A stretch of DNA of 64,000 nt from Cellulomonas taurus (GTDB lineage: Bacteria > Actinomycetota > Actinomycetes > Actinomycetales > Cellulomonadaceae): contig NZ_CP051884.1 of assembly GCF_012931845.1 (NCBI RefSeq), positions 930,001-994,000 on the forward strand. Direction: 5' to 3'. Within the stretch, counting starts at the first letter, position 1, and each line of letters opens with the position of its first letter. Positions 43,434 to 55,576 of the stretch are shown one piece after another. The notes below the pieces were generated by a model that was not told the origin of the DNA, did no database searches, and worked only from the letters and a program-made list of their open reading frames with translations. Both the position numbers and the translations under genes were made by a program.

Positions 43434-44609
43434 GTGAACGCGTATCTGGACCATGCGGCGACCACGCCGATGACCCCGGAGGCGGTGGCGGCGCTGACCG
43501 CACACCTGGCCGCCGGGAACCCGTCATCGCTGCACACCGCCGGTCGGGCGGCCCGCCGGGTGGTCGAGGAATCGCGGGAGCGCCTGGCGGCGGCGGTCGG
43601 CGCGCGTCCGTCCGAGGTCATCTTCACCAGCGGCGGCACGGAGGCCGACAACCTGGCGATCAAGGGTGTCTACACCGCTCGGCAGGCCGCTGACCAGCAA
43701 CGACGCCGGATCATCGTGTCGTCGGTCGAACACCACGCTGTGCTCGACCCGGCCGAGTGGCTGGCCGCGCACGAGGGGGCCGAGCTGGTGTTCCTCGGGG
43801 TGGACGGCGAGGGCAGGGTCGACCCGGCGGAGCTGGCGGCCGAGCTCGCGGCCCACGGCGAGCGCACGGCGCTGGTGTCGGTGATGTGGGCGAACAACGA
43901 GGTCGGCACGGTGCAGCCGGTGACCGAGATCACCCGGATCGCGGCGGCGCACGGGGTGCCGGTGCACTCCGACGCGGTGCAGGCGGTCGGCCAGCTGCCC
44001 GTCGACTTCGCCGCCTCCGGCCTGGACGCGCTGACACTGACCGGGCACAAGCTGGGCGGCCCGGTCGGTGCCGGGGCGCTGCTGGCCCGGCGCGGACTGG
44101 ACCTCACCCCGGTGCTGCACGGTGGCGGGCAGGAGCGCGGGGTGCGCTCGGGCACGCTGGACGTGGCCGGGATCGCCTCGTTGGCGGTGGCGGTGGAGCA
44201 GGCGGTGGCCGAGCGCGAGCAGACCGCGGCACGGCTCGCGGCACTGCGGGACCGGCTGGTCGCCGGGGTGCTGGCGGCCGTCCCGGATGCCGTGCCGCGG
44301 GGTGCGACCGGGGCCGACCGGCTGCCGGGCAACGCCCACCTCACCTTCCCCGGCTGCGAGGGCGATTCGCTGCTGTTCCTGCTGGACAGCGCGGGGGTCG
44401 AGTGCTCGACCGGATCAGCCTGCCAGGCCGGGGTGCCGCAGCCCTCGCACGTGCTGCTGGCGATGGGGCTGGACGAGCCGACGGCACGGGGTGCGCTGCG
44501 GTTCAGCCTGGGCCGGACCTCGACCGAGGAGGACGTGACGGCGCTGCTGGAGGCGCTGCCGGGTGTGGTGCAGCGGGCGCGGGCCGCCGGACTGGTGGGG
44601 GTGCGCTGA
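43434..44609 (+). CDS. iscS: Cysteine desulfurase (NifS/IscS family)
   Basis: 391-residue PLP enzyme that takes sulfur from cysteine to make a persulfide. It begins with the YLDHAATTP signature. The PLP lysine is Lys206 in LTGHKLGGP, and the persulfide cysteine is Cys330 in STGSACQAG, the long-loop group I form. The TGA overlaps the mnmA ATG by one base, so the enzyme is coupled to the tRNA thiolase that needs its sulfur, as in mycobacteria. It is therefore likely the sulfur donor for tRNA 2-thiouridine, with possible Fe-S roles. Confidence 0.95.
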   Translation: MNAYLDHAATTPMTPEAVAALTAHLAAGNPSSLHTAGRAARRVVEESRERLAAAVGARPSEVIFTSGGTEADNLAIKGVYTARQAADQQRRRIIVSSVEHHAVLDPAEWLAAHEGAELVFLGVDGEGRVDPAELAAELAAHGERTALVSVMWANNEVGTVQPVTEITRIAAAHGVPVHSDAVQAVGQLPVDFAASGLDALTLTGHKLGGPVGAGALLARRGLDLTPVLHGGGQERGVRSGTLDVAGIASLAVAVEQAVAEREQTAARLAALRDRLVAGVLAAVPDAVPRGATGADRLPGNAHLTFPGCEGDSLLFLLDSAGVECSTGSACQAGVPQPSHVLLAMGLDEPTARGALRFSLGRTSTEEDVTALLEALPGVVQRARAAGLVGVR

Positions 44610-45739
44610 TGCGGGTGCTGGCGGCGTTGTCCGGTGGTGTCGACTCGGCGGTGGCCGCCGCACGCGCCGTCGACGCCGGGCACGAGGTGGTCGGGGTGCA
44701 CATGGCGCTCTCCCGGAACCGGGCGCAGATGCGGACCGGGTCCCGGGGCTGCTGCTCGATCGAGGACGCCGGTGACGCCCGGCGCGCGGCGGACGTGCTC
44801 GGCATCCCGTACTACGTCTGGGACCTGTCCGAGCGGTTCGAGGACACCGTGATCGCGGACTTCCTGTCCGAGTACGAGGCGGGGCGTACCCCGAATCCGT
44901 GTGTGCGCTGCAACGAGCACATCAAGTTCGACGCGCTGCTGGACAAGGCGCTGGCGCTGGGCTTCGACGCGGTGTGCACCGGTCACTACGCCCGGGCCGG
45001 GGTCGACGACGCGGGTCTGCCCCTGCTGCGCCGGTCGGTGGACCCGCTCAAGGACCAGTCGTACGTGCTCGCGGTGATGGGCCCGCAGCGGTTGGCCCGG
45101 GCGATGTTCCCGCTGGGGGAGGTGGAGTCCAAGGAGCAGGTGCGCGCCGAGGCGGCCGCCCGGGGGCTGAGCGTCTCCGCCAAGCCGGACTCCTACGACA
45201 TCTGCTTCGTCGCCGACGGCGACACGCAGGGATTCCTGCGGGACCGGCTCGGCTCGCGGCCCGGGGAGATCGTCACCGCCGACGGGACCGTGCTGGGCGA
45301 GCACGACGGCGCGTACGGCTTCACGGTCGGGCAGCGCAAGGGGCTGCACATCGACCGGCCGGCGCCGGACGGCAAGCCGCGCTACGTGCTGTCCATCGAG
45401 CCGGTGCAGAACCGGGTGGTGGTCGGCTCCGCCGAGGACCTGACCGTCGGGGCGGTGGACGGCGAGGACACGGTGTGGTTCGTGCCCGCGCCGGAGGACT
45501 GGATCGACTGCCTGCTCCAAGTGCGGGCGCACGGCGGCGCGGTGCCGGTCCGGGCGTTGGCCACCGCGGACGGCGGGCTGCGGATCGAGGTGGACGACGA
45601 CCGACTGCGTGGCGTCGCGCCGGGCCAGTCGGCGGTGCTCTACGACGGCGACCGGGTGTTGGGGCAGGCCACGGTGTCGGCGACCCACCCGCGCGGCGCC
45701 GCACCGACCCCGGCCGGCCCGACGGCCTTGACCGCATGA
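44609..45739 (+). CDS. mnmA: tRNA-specific 2-thiouridylase
   Basis: 376-residue MnmA (TrmU), which thiolates U34 of Lys, Glu and Gln tRNAs. The PP-loop SGGVDS is at about residues 8-13. Catalytic Cys98 in NPCVRCN and Cys199 in YDICFV are both present, and GHYAR and KDQSYVL complete the family set. The ATG at 44609 overlaps the desulfurase stop, and the stop overlaps the MetE-like gene (ATGA). The C-terminal 15 residues are Ala/Pro/Thr-rich. Confidence 0.97.
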   Translation: MRVLAALSGGVDSAVAAARAVDAGHEVVGVHMALSRNRAQMRTGSRGCCSIEDAGDARRAADVLGIPYYVWDLSERFEDTVIADFLSEYEAGRTPNPCVRCNEHIKFDALLDKALALGFDAVCTGHYARAGVDDAGLPLLRRSVDPLKDQSYVLAVMGPQRLARAMFPLGEVESKEQVRAEAAARGLSVSAKPDSYDICFVADGDTQGFLRDRLGSRPGEIVTADGTVLGEHDGAYGFTVGQRKGLHIDRPAPDGKPRYVLSIEPVQNRVVVGSAEDLTVGAVDGEDTVWFVPAPEDWIDCLLQVRAHGGAVPVRALATADGGLRIEVDDDRLRGVAPGQSAVLYDGDRVLGQATVSATHPRGAAPTPAGPTALTA

Positions 45740-46764
45740 GCGTCGAGGTCTCCGGGGTCGGCCCCTGGCCGGGTGACGACCAGCTGGAAGCGCAGAGCGC
45801 GGTCACCGGCGAGATCGCCGAGACCCCCGATCCGGCGGTCGGCATGCCCTGGGCGGTCCGCCTCCCGGACCGCGGACCCGAGCACACCGGGGTCGGTGCC
45901 GGACTCGGACTGCTGCTGGACCTGCCCGCCGAACTCGGACCGCACGGCTGGCGGTTCGCCGACCGGCCCGGTCACGACGCGGCGCGTCTCGATGCAGCCC
46001 GGCGGGAGCAGGTCGACGCGCTCGCGGTCGCGGCGCACGGCTGGTCGGGGCCGTTGCTGGTGCCGGTGTGCGGCCCGCTGACCCTGGCCGGATCGGTGTA
46101 CCTGGCCCGCGGCGACCGGGCGGTGGCGGACCGGGGCGCGGTCACCGAGATCGTCGAGTCACTGGCCGCCGGGATCGGCGATCACCTGGCGGCGATCGGC
46201 CGGGTGCTCCCGGAGGCCGCGCCGACGGTGCTGCTGCACGAGCCGCTGCTGGCAGCCGTGGTCGCCGGGACGCTGCCCACCTTCTCCGGCTACGCCCGGC
46301 TGCGGTCGGTGCCCGCCACGGAGGTGGCGGAGCGGCTGACCCGGGCGGTCGACCTGCTGCGGGCGGCGGGCGCGGCCCGGGTCGCCATCCACCTGGGCGC
46401 CGGGGCGACGCTGGCACCGGTGGTGCGACGCTCCGGCGCGGACGGGATCGGGGTCACGGCGTCGAGTCTGGACGAGCGGCGCTGGGAGCCGGTCGCCGAG
46501 GCGGTGGAGGCCGGACTGCGGCTGTTCGCCCAGGTCGAGCCGCCGCGGACCTCGCAGTGCGCGGGGCCGGACGTGCGCGGGGTCGCCCAGCCGGTGCTGG
46601 ACGGGTGGCGGCGGGTCGGCCTGCCGAACGATCGGCTCGGGGCGGTCACGCTGCTGGCGCCCGCACCGGAGATCGGGGCACCCGAGGCGGTGCGGACGGC
46701 ACGGGCCACCCTGGCGACCGTGGCGCGGGCGGCGGAGCTCGTCGCCGAACGAGCGGAGGACTGA
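45736..46764 (+). CDS. MetE C-terminal-domain-like protein
   Basis: 342 residues resembling the catalytic barrel of cobalamin-independent methionine synthase; a homologue lies beside ligA in mycobacteria. The zinc ligands of MetE (His-x-Cys, Glu, Cys) are not apparent. The segment that should hold the first pair reads VAIHLGAGA, and the C-terminal Cys motif is replaced by LLAPAPEIG. It has no N-terminal MetE domain. It is coupled to mnmA by ATGA. It probably is not a methionine synthase; its role is unknown, though its fixed place next to sulfur-transfer genes is suggestive. Confidence 0.8.
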   Translation: MSVEVSGVGPWPGDDQLEAQSAVTGEIAETPDPAVGMPWAVRLPDRGPEHTGVGAGLGLLLDLPAELGPHGWRFADRPGHDAARLDAARREQVDALAVAAHGWSGPLLVPVCGPLTLAGSVYLARGDRAVADRGAVTEIVESLAAGIGDHLAAIGRVLPEAAPTVLLHEPLLAAVVAGTLPTFSGYARLRSVPATEVAERLTRAVDLLRAAGAARVAIHLGAGATLAPVVRRSGADGIGVTASSLDERRWEPVAEAVEAGLRLFAQVEPPRTSQCAGPDVRGVAQPVLDGWRRVGLPNDRLGAVTLLAPAPEIGAPEAVRTARATLATVARAAELVAERAED

Positions 46765-46766
46765 AC

Positions 46767-47333
46767 GTGGCGGGACGTGCGGTGCAGGACGACCCGGCCG
46801 GGACCGGACCGGCTGGTGGCGCGACCGGGGGGATGCCCGGGGCCGGGGGTGGTGCGACCGGACCGGGGTCCGACGGGGCGGCTGGTGGTGCGGTCGCGCG
46901 GGCGTCCGGCGGGGCCGCTGGTGGGCGGGGCGGGGTGTGGTCGGCGCTGCTGCTGCTGATCGGCTCCGGGCTGGCACTCGCCGGACTGCTGACCCTGATC
47001 GTGTTCTGGGTGCAGGTCGCCACCGGCTCGATGCTGACCGGTGCGGGCACCGAACAGCCCTGCGTGGCAGCGGCGGCCGCCGGGACGGACGACGCCGAGG
47101 TGACGTACGCGGTGCTGCCGGCATCGGCGGTGTGCACCTGGACGCCCTCCGGGGCGACCGAGTCCGTGCCGCTCGCCGCCGCGTCGGTGGCGGGCAGTTG
47201 GGCGGCCGGTGCGGCGGTGCTGATCGGCCTGATGGTGGTCGCCTGGGTCGGCTGGACGCGGTGGCGTCGGCGCCGTTCCGGCGAAACCGCTGGTCACCAG
47301 GGCTCTGCTACCCATCGGTCTGTCGACGGATAG
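46767..47333 (+). CDS. Two-helix membrane protein, hypothetical
   Basis: 188 residues. The GTG at 46767 lies 7 nt after GCGGAGGA and is chosen over an open frame running back through the MetE-like gene. A Gly/Ala-rich, low-complexity N-terminus of about 55 residues precedes a membrane helix (WSALLLLIGSGLALAGLLTL, about 55-74). An outside loop of about 60 residues with two Cys (possible disulfide) follows, then a second helix near 140-160 and a basic tail. The 3' end overlaps an operator for the XRE gene downstream. Confidence 0.7.
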   Translation: MAGRAVQDDPAGTGPAGGATGGMPGAGGGATGPGSDGAAGGAVARASGGAAGGRGGVWSALLLLIGSGLALAGLLTLIVFWVQVATGSMLTGAGTEQPCVAAAAAGTDDAEVTYAVLPASAVCTWTPSGATESVPLAAASVAGSWAAGAAVLIGLMVVAWVGWTRWRRRRSGETAGHQGSATHRSVDG

Positions 47334-47338
47334 GTAGC
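47307..47338. promoter_or_regulatory. Inverted-repeat operator of first XRE gene
   Basis: GCTACCCATC, 12-bp spacer, GATAGGTAGC: the arms match as an inverted repeat at 9 of 10 positions. It ends 21 bp before the ATG at 47360. The same architecture occurs at 47712-47743. Confidence 0.65.
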
Positions 47339-47359
47339 GACCCCCTCACGCTGGCGGTC

Positions 47360-47629
47360 ATGGGAAGGGAACTCCACCACACGTTGGGTTCCTCGCTGCG
47401 GCGGATTCGGCAGGATCGTGGTCTCAGCCAGGAGCAGCTCGCGCACTCGATCGGCTACCACCGGACCTTCGTCGGGGCGGTCGAACGCGGCGAGCGGAAT
47501 CTCACGCTGAGCACGGTGACCGAACTCGCGGACCGGCTCGGTGTCGGCTGGCGGGAGTTGCTGTGCGGCACCGGGGAGCCGGGTGCGGATCCGGCGGAGG
47601 GTGCCGAGTCGGGGGCTGAACGGGGCTGA
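47360..47629 (+). CDS. Small XRE-family regulator 1
   Basis: 89 residues, almost entirely one Cro/C1-type helix-turn-helix (about residues 9-65), with LSQEQLAHSIG and HRTFVGAVERGERNLTL as the DNA-reading helices and a short acidic tail. The ATG at 47360 is chosen because the longer open frame runs back through the upstream gene. It lies about 400 bp before a paralogue with a nearly identical recognition helix, and both are preceded by the same inverted repeat at the same distance, so cross- or autoregulation is likely. Targets elsewhere are unknown. Confidence 0.82.
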   Translation: MGRELHHTLGSSLRRIRQDRGLSQEQLAHSIGYHRTFVGAVERGERNLTLSTVTELADRLGVGWRELLCGTGEPGADPAEGAESGAERG

Positions 47630-47711
47630 CCCGCCCGGCGCGGTGCGGGCGGGCGCCGCGGGTACCGGGACCGGATAGTGGACCGGCCATCGACTCGGCG
47701 CAACACCCTGT

Positions 47712-47743
47712 GCTACTGATAAGTATGTAGACGGATCAGTAGC
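47712..47743. promoter_or_regulatory. Inverted-repeat operator of second XRE gene
   Basis: GCTACTGATA, 12-bp spacer, GATCAGTAGC: 9 of 10 arm positions match. It ends 20 bp before the GTG at 47764. Over 33 bp it shares most positions with the site at 47307-47338. Confidence 0.65.
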
Positions 47744-47763
47744 GAGGCTCGACCGTTGGTCGG

Positions 47764-47979
47764 GTGAAGGGAGAGCTGCAGCGCCGTGTCGGCCAGGAAC
47801 TGCGCCGATTCCGCGAGGAGCAGGGGTTGAGCCAGGAAGCGCTCGCCGATCGCCTGGGCGTGCACCGGACGTACATCGGCGGCGTGGAGCGCGGTGAGCG
47901 CAACCTGACGTTGCAGTCGGTGGAACAGCTCGCCGACGACCTGCAGGTGACCCCCGGGGAGTTGCTCGGATTCTCGTGA
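47764..47979 (+). CDS. Small XRE-family regulator 2
   Basis: 71 residues: a bare Cro/C1-type helix-turn-helix (LSQEALADRLG, HRTYIGGVERGERNLTL) with no effector domain. It is paralogous to the 89-residue regulator about 400 bp upstream, with over half the residues identical across the domain. The GTG at 47764 has no good Shine-Dalgarno. It is preceded by its own copy of the shared inverted repeat. Confidence 0.85.
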   Translation: MKGELQRRVGQELRRFREEQGLSQEALADRLGVHRTYIGGVERGERNLTLQSVEQLADDLQVTPGELLGFS

Positions 47980-48078
47980 GCACGGCGGCCCGCGGCCGCG
48001 TCGCCCCGATGTCAGTGGGCCTCGTGACACTGGTCCGGGACGGGGGGCGGGCCCTCGTGATCGACCTCAGGAGGAGCC

Positions 48079-48417
48079 ATGCACCCCACGACCCCACCCC
48101 CCTGGTTGGCCGAGGCGTGTCCACCGTGGTGCGTGGTCATGCACGAGCAGCGTGATCACGTCCGCGACCGTCGCCATGTCAGCGCCTCGCTCACCGTCCC
48201 GGTGACCGAGCTGCGCGGGATCGGGGACGCGACGACCCCCGAGGAGGACCAGGCGCTCGCCGAGGAGCTCGCCCTGTGCCTGCACCGCCGGGTGGGGTCC
48301 CGGGACACCTGGCTGTACGTCGGTGACGGACGGCACCAAGGGCTGGAACTGTCCACCGACTCGTGGGCGCGGGTGGTCCCTGCCGTGGATCGGATGGTCG
48401 CGACCGCCCTGTCCTGA
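48079..48417 (+). CDS. Small CPPWC-motif protein, hypothetical
   Basis: 112 residues. AGGAGGAGCC immediately before the ATG gives a strong start. The N-terminus has WLAEACPPWCVVMHEQ, a Cys-x3-Cys-x3-His arrangement seen in short actinobacterial proteins (DUF6907-like, from memory), and the rest is predicted beta-rich with ELSTDSWARV near the end. A metal- or nucleic-acid-binding role is possible but unproven. It sits between the XRE pair and ligA. Confidence 0.7.
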   Translation: MHPTTPPPWLAEACPPWCVVMHEQRDHVRDRRHVSASLTVPVTELRGIGDATTPEEDQALAEELALCLHRRVGSRDTWLYVGDGRHQGLELSTDSWARVVPAVDRMVATALS

Positions 48418-51599
<3,182 letters not shown>

Positions 51600-51605
51600 C
51601 CGCGC

Positions 51606-54491
51606 TCAGCTCTCGATCAACCCCCGGCGGTGCCCGATCGACACCGCCTCCGCTCGCCCGGACGCACCGAGCTTGTCCAACACCCGGGACATGTGCACCG
51701 AGACGGTCTTGGCGCTGATGTACATCCGTTCGCCGATCTGTCGGTTGCTCAGCCCGGCAGCGGCCAGGGCCAGCACCTCCGACTCGCGCGCGGTCAGCAC
51801 GGACCCGGCGCCGACGGCCATCCCCGGCAGGTCGAGTCGCCCGCGCCTCGCCAGGTCGGCCACGGCGGTGACCAGCGGACCGGCGGCGATCGCCCGGGCG
51901 GTGGCCCATGCCTCGGTCGCCTCCCGCTGGGCGGCCTCGCGGTCGCCGCTGACCAGCAGTGCCTCGGCCCACCGCCACCGGGTGCGTGCCTCCTCGTAGC
52001 GGTAGCCGTAGCCGAAGGACGCGGTCGCCGTGGCCCAGGGCGTGGGGTCCCGGTCCCCGTGCAACCGGGCATGTTCGGCGTGCGCGCGGGCCAACCAGGC
52101 ACGGCCCTCGGGTCCCAGTGGTCCACCGCGGGGTCGGCCGCGCTCGGCGGTGCGGTCGGCGCGCCCGAGCAGGTCGTCGCCCAGGGTGAGCCGAGCCGTC
52201 GGGTCACGTCCGGCGAGGCGGTCGAGTGCTGCCAGATCGGCGAGGGCCGCCAGCGCGAGCGCCGAGAGCCAGATGCCGCCGAGGAACACATGCGACCAGA
52301 CCCGGCCGATCTCGTCGATCAGCCGCCGAGCGAGGGCGACGGCTTCCTCCGGTCGTCCCGCCCAGGTGAGCGCATCCACGGCGCAGCCGCCCGCGATCAG
52401 GGTGATCATCGTGTCCTCGTGCGGACCGTGCAGCAGGTCGAGGGCCCGTTCGACGGCGCCTGCGTCGCCCCGCGCCACCGCCGCGTACATCCGCACGCCC
52501 TCCAGGGCGGCGGTGGCGGGCACCGGGCCCGATCCCGCCGGGTCGCCGGGCGACAGGTCGCCCCGCGCGTAGCGCACGATCTCCTGGAACAGGCGCAGTT
52601 CGAGCCCGTAGGGACTCCAGCTCAGGCCGGTGCGGACCGCCAGAGCCAACCCCGCTTCGGTGACGGTCGCCGCCTCGACGAGCTCGCCGGCGTAGAACCG
52701 GTTCGCCGCGAGGTTGTAGGTGCAGCGCAGCTCGGTGCCCCGGTCACCCGACCGACGAGCCAGGTCGAGGGCGGAACGCAGCAGCTCGGCGGCCCGCTCG
52801 GGGTCGTCGACCACGAGCACCGCGAGCGAGATGAGCGCGTCGGCCTCGGCGTCGACCGCCCCGGCGGCTCGGGCCTCGGTGACCGCGGCGGCGGCGGCCG
52901 CCTCGCCCAGATCGTCCTGGTCGGCGTTCAGTGCGGCGCGGGCCCGGGTCGCGAGGACCCAGGCGCGAACGGCTCCGAGCGCGTCACCGGCATGGGCGAT
53001 CGCCGCCTCGGCCCGGGTGGTCGCGGCCAGGGCGTCGTCGGCGCGTTCAGCAGCGAGCAACTGCCGGGCCAGGGCGATCTCGGCGGTCGCCATCAGTTCC
53101 GGGTCGTCGGTGACGGAGTCCACCGCCTCCCGGGCGAGCTGCACCGCCCGGGTGGTCAGGCCCGCCCGGCCACCGGCCGCGGCGGCGGTCAGCAGGAGGC
53201 GCACCCGATCGGTGCCCAGCTCGTCGGCGGCCGACGGCACGGCCGGCCAGAGCCGGAGCACGGTCTCCAGGTGCCGCAGCTCCTCGTCCGGTGCCAGGAG
53301 TCGTGCCGCCTCGGTGGCGGCCTCGCGGGCGGCCGACAGCGCCGAGCGGTCGTCCCGGGCGAGCAGCGCGTGGTGGGCGCGTTCGGCGGCAGTGCCCAGA
53401 GTCGGCTGTTCCGCGATCGCGCGCAGATAGTCCCGGTGCAACGCCACCTGTTCGCCAGGCAGCAGATCGGCGTACACCGCCTCGGCCAGCAGGGCGTGCC
53501 GGAACGCCACCCGGTCGTCCTCACCGACCAGCACGTGGTGCGCGACGGCCTCCCTCAGCGCGGCGTCCACGTCGTCGCCCGGCAGCGCCACCGCGCGCAG
53601 CAGGGGCTCGCTCACCCGCCGTCCGGCGGCCGCCGCCGTGCGTACCAGGCGCCGGGTGGCGGGTTCCAGATCCTCGACCCGGGCGCGCAGCACCTCGGCC
53701 AGGGTCTCCGGCAGCTCGGCGCCGGTGGTGCCCGCCTCAGTCAGCTCCTCGGCGAAGTACGCGTTGCCCTCCGATCGGCGTTCGATCCGGCGCAAAGCCT
53801 CCTCCGGTAGCGGCGCACCGGTCAGGGCGGTGGTGAACGCCCGCAGTTCGGCGGTGTCGAACGGGGCGAGATCGATCCGTTCCACCCGAGGATGGCGTCC
53901 GAGGTCGGCGAGCACCGGGCGCAGCGGGTGGCGTCGGTGCAGGTCGTCGGCGCGATAGGAGCCGACCAGCAGCACCGGCTCGGTCCGCAGCCGGGCGACC
54001 AGGAAGCGCAGCAGGTCCCGACTGGACGCATCCGCCCAGTGCAGGTCCTCCAGCACCACCACCAGCGGTCCGTGGGCGCGACCGGCCGCTGCGAGCAGTG
54101 CGGCGACTCCGTCGAAGAGCTGCAGGCGCTCGGCGGGTTCCTCCGGTCCGGTGCCACCGGGGAGCAACCGACCCAGGGCGGGACGTTCGGTGACGACCGC
54201 CGAGACCTCCGGCGCCGGGTCCTCGGTCAACCGCCGCAGCACCTCGACGAACGGCAGGTAGGGCAGTCCGATCCCGCCCAGGTCGATGCAGTGTCCCGTG
54301 ACCACCCGGCCGCCGTCGGCGGTGACCAGGCGGGACACCTGATCCAGCAGTCGGGTCTTGCCCACCCCCGCGTCCGCGCCCAGCAGCACCAGGCCGGGCT
54401 CGCCGTCCGCCGCCCGACCGACCGCGGCGAGCAGCGAGGCGATCTCCGCCTCGCGTGCGATGAACGGCATCCGGGCCGCCGACCAACTCAT
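51606..54491 (-). CDS. LAL-type LuxR-family ATP-binding regulator
   Basis: 961-residue STAND regulator. It has an N-terminal ATPase with Walker A GADAGVGKT (Lys45), Walker B LVVVLEDLHWAD near residue 165, and the sensor VLLVGSYRADDL. A long helical TPR-like middle (about 350-880) follows, and a C-terminal LuxR helix-turn-helix (LTARESEVLALAAAGLSNRQ onward, about 898-961). The ATG at 54491 is preferred to a GTG 51 bp upstream because the AAA domain then begins at once. Such proteins activate catabolic or secondary-metabolite genes; no obvious target cluster is adjacent. A candidate short gene lies just upstream on the same strand. Confidence 0.92.
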   Translation of the reverse strand: MSWSAARMPFIAREAEIASLLAAVGRAADGEPGLVLLGADAGVGKTRLLDQVSRLVTADGGRVVTGHCIDLGGIGLPYLPFVEVLRRLTEDPAPEVSAVVTERPALGRLLPGGTGPEEPAERLQLFDGVAALLAAAGRAHGPLVVVLEDLHWADASSRDLLRFLVARLRTEPVLLVGSYRADDLHRRHPLRPVLADLGRHPRVERIDLAPFDTAELRAFTTALTGAPLPEEALRRIERRSEGNAYFAEELTEAGTTGAELPETLAEVLRARVEDLEPATRRLVRTAAAAGRRVSEPLLRAVALPGDDVDAALREAVAHHVLVGEDDRVAFRHALLAEAVYADLLPGEQVALHRDYLRAIAEQPTLGTAAERAHHALLARDDRSALSAAREAATEAARLLAPDEELRHLETVLRLWPAVPSAADELGTDRVRLLLTAAAAGGRAGLTTRAVQLAREAVDSVTDDPELMATAEIALARQLLAAERADDALAATTRAEAAIAHAGDALGAVRAWVLATRARAALNADQDDLGEAAAAAAVTEARAAGAVDAEADALISLAVLVVDDPERAAELLRSALDLARRSGDRGTELRCTYNLAANRFYAGELVEAATVTEAGLALAVRTGLSWSPYGLELRLFQEIVRYARGDLSPGDPAGSGPVPATAALEGVRMYAAVARGDAGAVERALDLLHGPHEDTMITLIAGGCAVDALTWAGRPEEAVALARRLIDEIGRVWSHVFLGGIWLSALALAALADLAALDRLAGRDPTARLTLGDDLLGRADRTAERGRPRGGPLGPEGRAWLARAHAEHARLHGDRDPTPWATATASFGYGYRYEEARTRWRWAEALLVSGDREAAQREATEAWATARAIAAGPLVTAVADLARRGRLDLPGMAVGAGSVLTARESEVLALAAAGLSNRQIGERMYISAKTVSVHMSRVLDKLGASGRAEAVSIGHRRGLIES

Positions 54492-54538
54492 GGGGTCGAT
54501 GGTCGCAGCAGCCGCCGACACCTGCGGCACCGATCGGG

Positions 54539-54652
54539 TCACCGGCGGCGACGCCAGCGCCAGTGCAGCCCCGCGTCATGCGCCGTGTCCCGGACCACCT
54601 GCTGCCGGTAGCGCACCTCGGCATCGGGTGCCGGTCCCCAGATCAGATCCAT
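54539..54652 (-). CDS. Candidate 37-residue protein upstream of LAL gene
   Basis: The ATG at 54652 is preceded at 6-8 nt by GGAGGAGG, among the best Shine-Dalgarno sequences in the window. The product begins MDLIWGPAPDAEVRYRQQVV, is predicted mostly helical, and ends in a very basic WRWRRRR tail. It lies 47 bp before the LAL start on the same strand, so it could be a leader peptide, a small regulator or an independent gene. No family is recognised; reality rests on the ribosome-binding site. Confidence 0.5.
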   Translation of the reverse strand: MDLIWGPAPDAEVRYRQQVVRDTAHDAGLHWRWRRRR

Positions 54653-54802
54653 GATCGTCCTCCTCCACTGCGCTGCCGGTCCGTCCGGCACGTTCCACCC
54701 TGCTGCTGAGGGGGTGCGGTGCGGATCGGTCGGTCGGGCCGTCCCACGGTGCGGGTCGCGGCTGAGGTGGTGCTGAGGTGGCCGCCGGTGCACGCTGAGC
54801 CG

Positions 54803-55240
54803 ATGACGACCTCCTCGACCGCCGGGCTGCTCGCACTGGACCGTGCCGAGATGCTGCGGGCCGCCGGGGTGCGGTGGACCCCGGCCTCCGGTGACCGGTT
54901 CGTGATCCGGCAGCCCGCGATGGCCGACGAGGTGTTCACGATCAGTGAGATGACGATCGAGGCGCACGACTACCCGACCGGCACCGTGCTGGGCTTCAAC
55001 GGGACCACCGAGTGGGCGGTGGACTCGGTGACCCAGGAGGACGCGGTGTGGCTGCCCCGGGAGGACCAGTTGCGCGAGCTGCTCGGCGGCACGTTCAGGT
55101 CGCTGGCCCGGTCGCTGGACGGCCGGTTCCAGGTGGTGGTCGAGCTCCCGGGGCAGCCGGAGCGGTCGTTCGTCGCCGACCGTGCGGCCGACGCCTACGG
55201 CGACGCGGTGCTGGCACTGGTCTCGGCCGCGCGGGTATGA
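54803..55240 (+). CDS. Conserved hypothetical protein
   Basis: 145 residues, soluble, no signal peptide. The N-terminal helix (LLALDRAEMLRAAGVRWTPA) is followed by beta-rich sequence with DEVFTISEMTIEAHDYPTG and VLGFNGTTEWAVDSV, then WLPREDQLRELLGGTF and a C-terminal helix. The pattern is conserved in related actinobacteria in my memory, without known function. The ATG at 54803 is chosen over a GC-rich upstream extension. It is divergent from the 37-residue candidate and stands 37 bp before gatC. Confidence 0.75.
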   Translation: MTTSSTAGLLALDRAEMLRAAGVRWTPASGDRFVIRQPAMADEVFTISEMTIEAHDYPTGTVLGFNGTTEWAVDSVTQEDAVWLPREDQLRELLGGTFRSLARSLDGRFQVVVELPGQPERSFVADRAADAYGDAVLALVSAARV

Positions 55241-55264
55241 CCCCGGTGCCGGGCGTGGCACCAC

Positions 55265-55270
55265 TAGACT
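55265..55270 (+). promoter_or_regulatory. -10 box of leaderless gatCAB
   Basis: TAGACT, 7 nt before the ATG at 55278; the same hexamer as at the cysteine desulfurase gene. Confidence 0.65.
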
Positions 55271-55277
55271 CCCCGGC

Positions 55278-55574
55278 ATGTCCTCTCTTTCTCGTGATGA
55301 GGTCGCGCGCGTCGCGGGCCTGGCGCGCATCGACCTGAAGCCGGAGGAGGTCGACCGGCTGGTCGGCGAACTCCAGGTGATCGTCGACTCGGTCGCCCGG
55401 GTCAGCGAAGTCGCCACCCCCGATGTCCCGGCCACCAGCCACCCGCTGCCGATGACGAACGTCTTCCGTGCCGACGTGCCCGAGCAGCCGCTGTCGCAGG
55501 CCGACGCGCTGTCCGGTGCGCCCGCGGCGGAGGACGGGAAGTTCCTCGTGCCGCAGATCCTCGGGGAGGAGTGA
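55278..55574 (+). CDS. gatC: Asp/Glu-tRNA amidotransferase subunit C
   Basis: 98-residue GatC, the small belt subunit that stabilises the GatA-GatB interface. The family pattern [17 protein letters not shown] opens the protein, and [12 protein letters not shown] is the conserved extended segment. The ATG at 55278 matches the leaderless -10 box. It is the first gene of gatCAB; a GGAGGA inside its 3' end serves gatA. Confidence 0.95.
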   Translation: MSSLSRDEVARVAGLARIDLKPEEVDRLVGELQVIVDSVARVSEVATPDVPATSHPLPMTNVFRADVPEQPLSQADALSGAPAAEDGKFLVPQILGEE

Positions 55575-55576
55575 TC

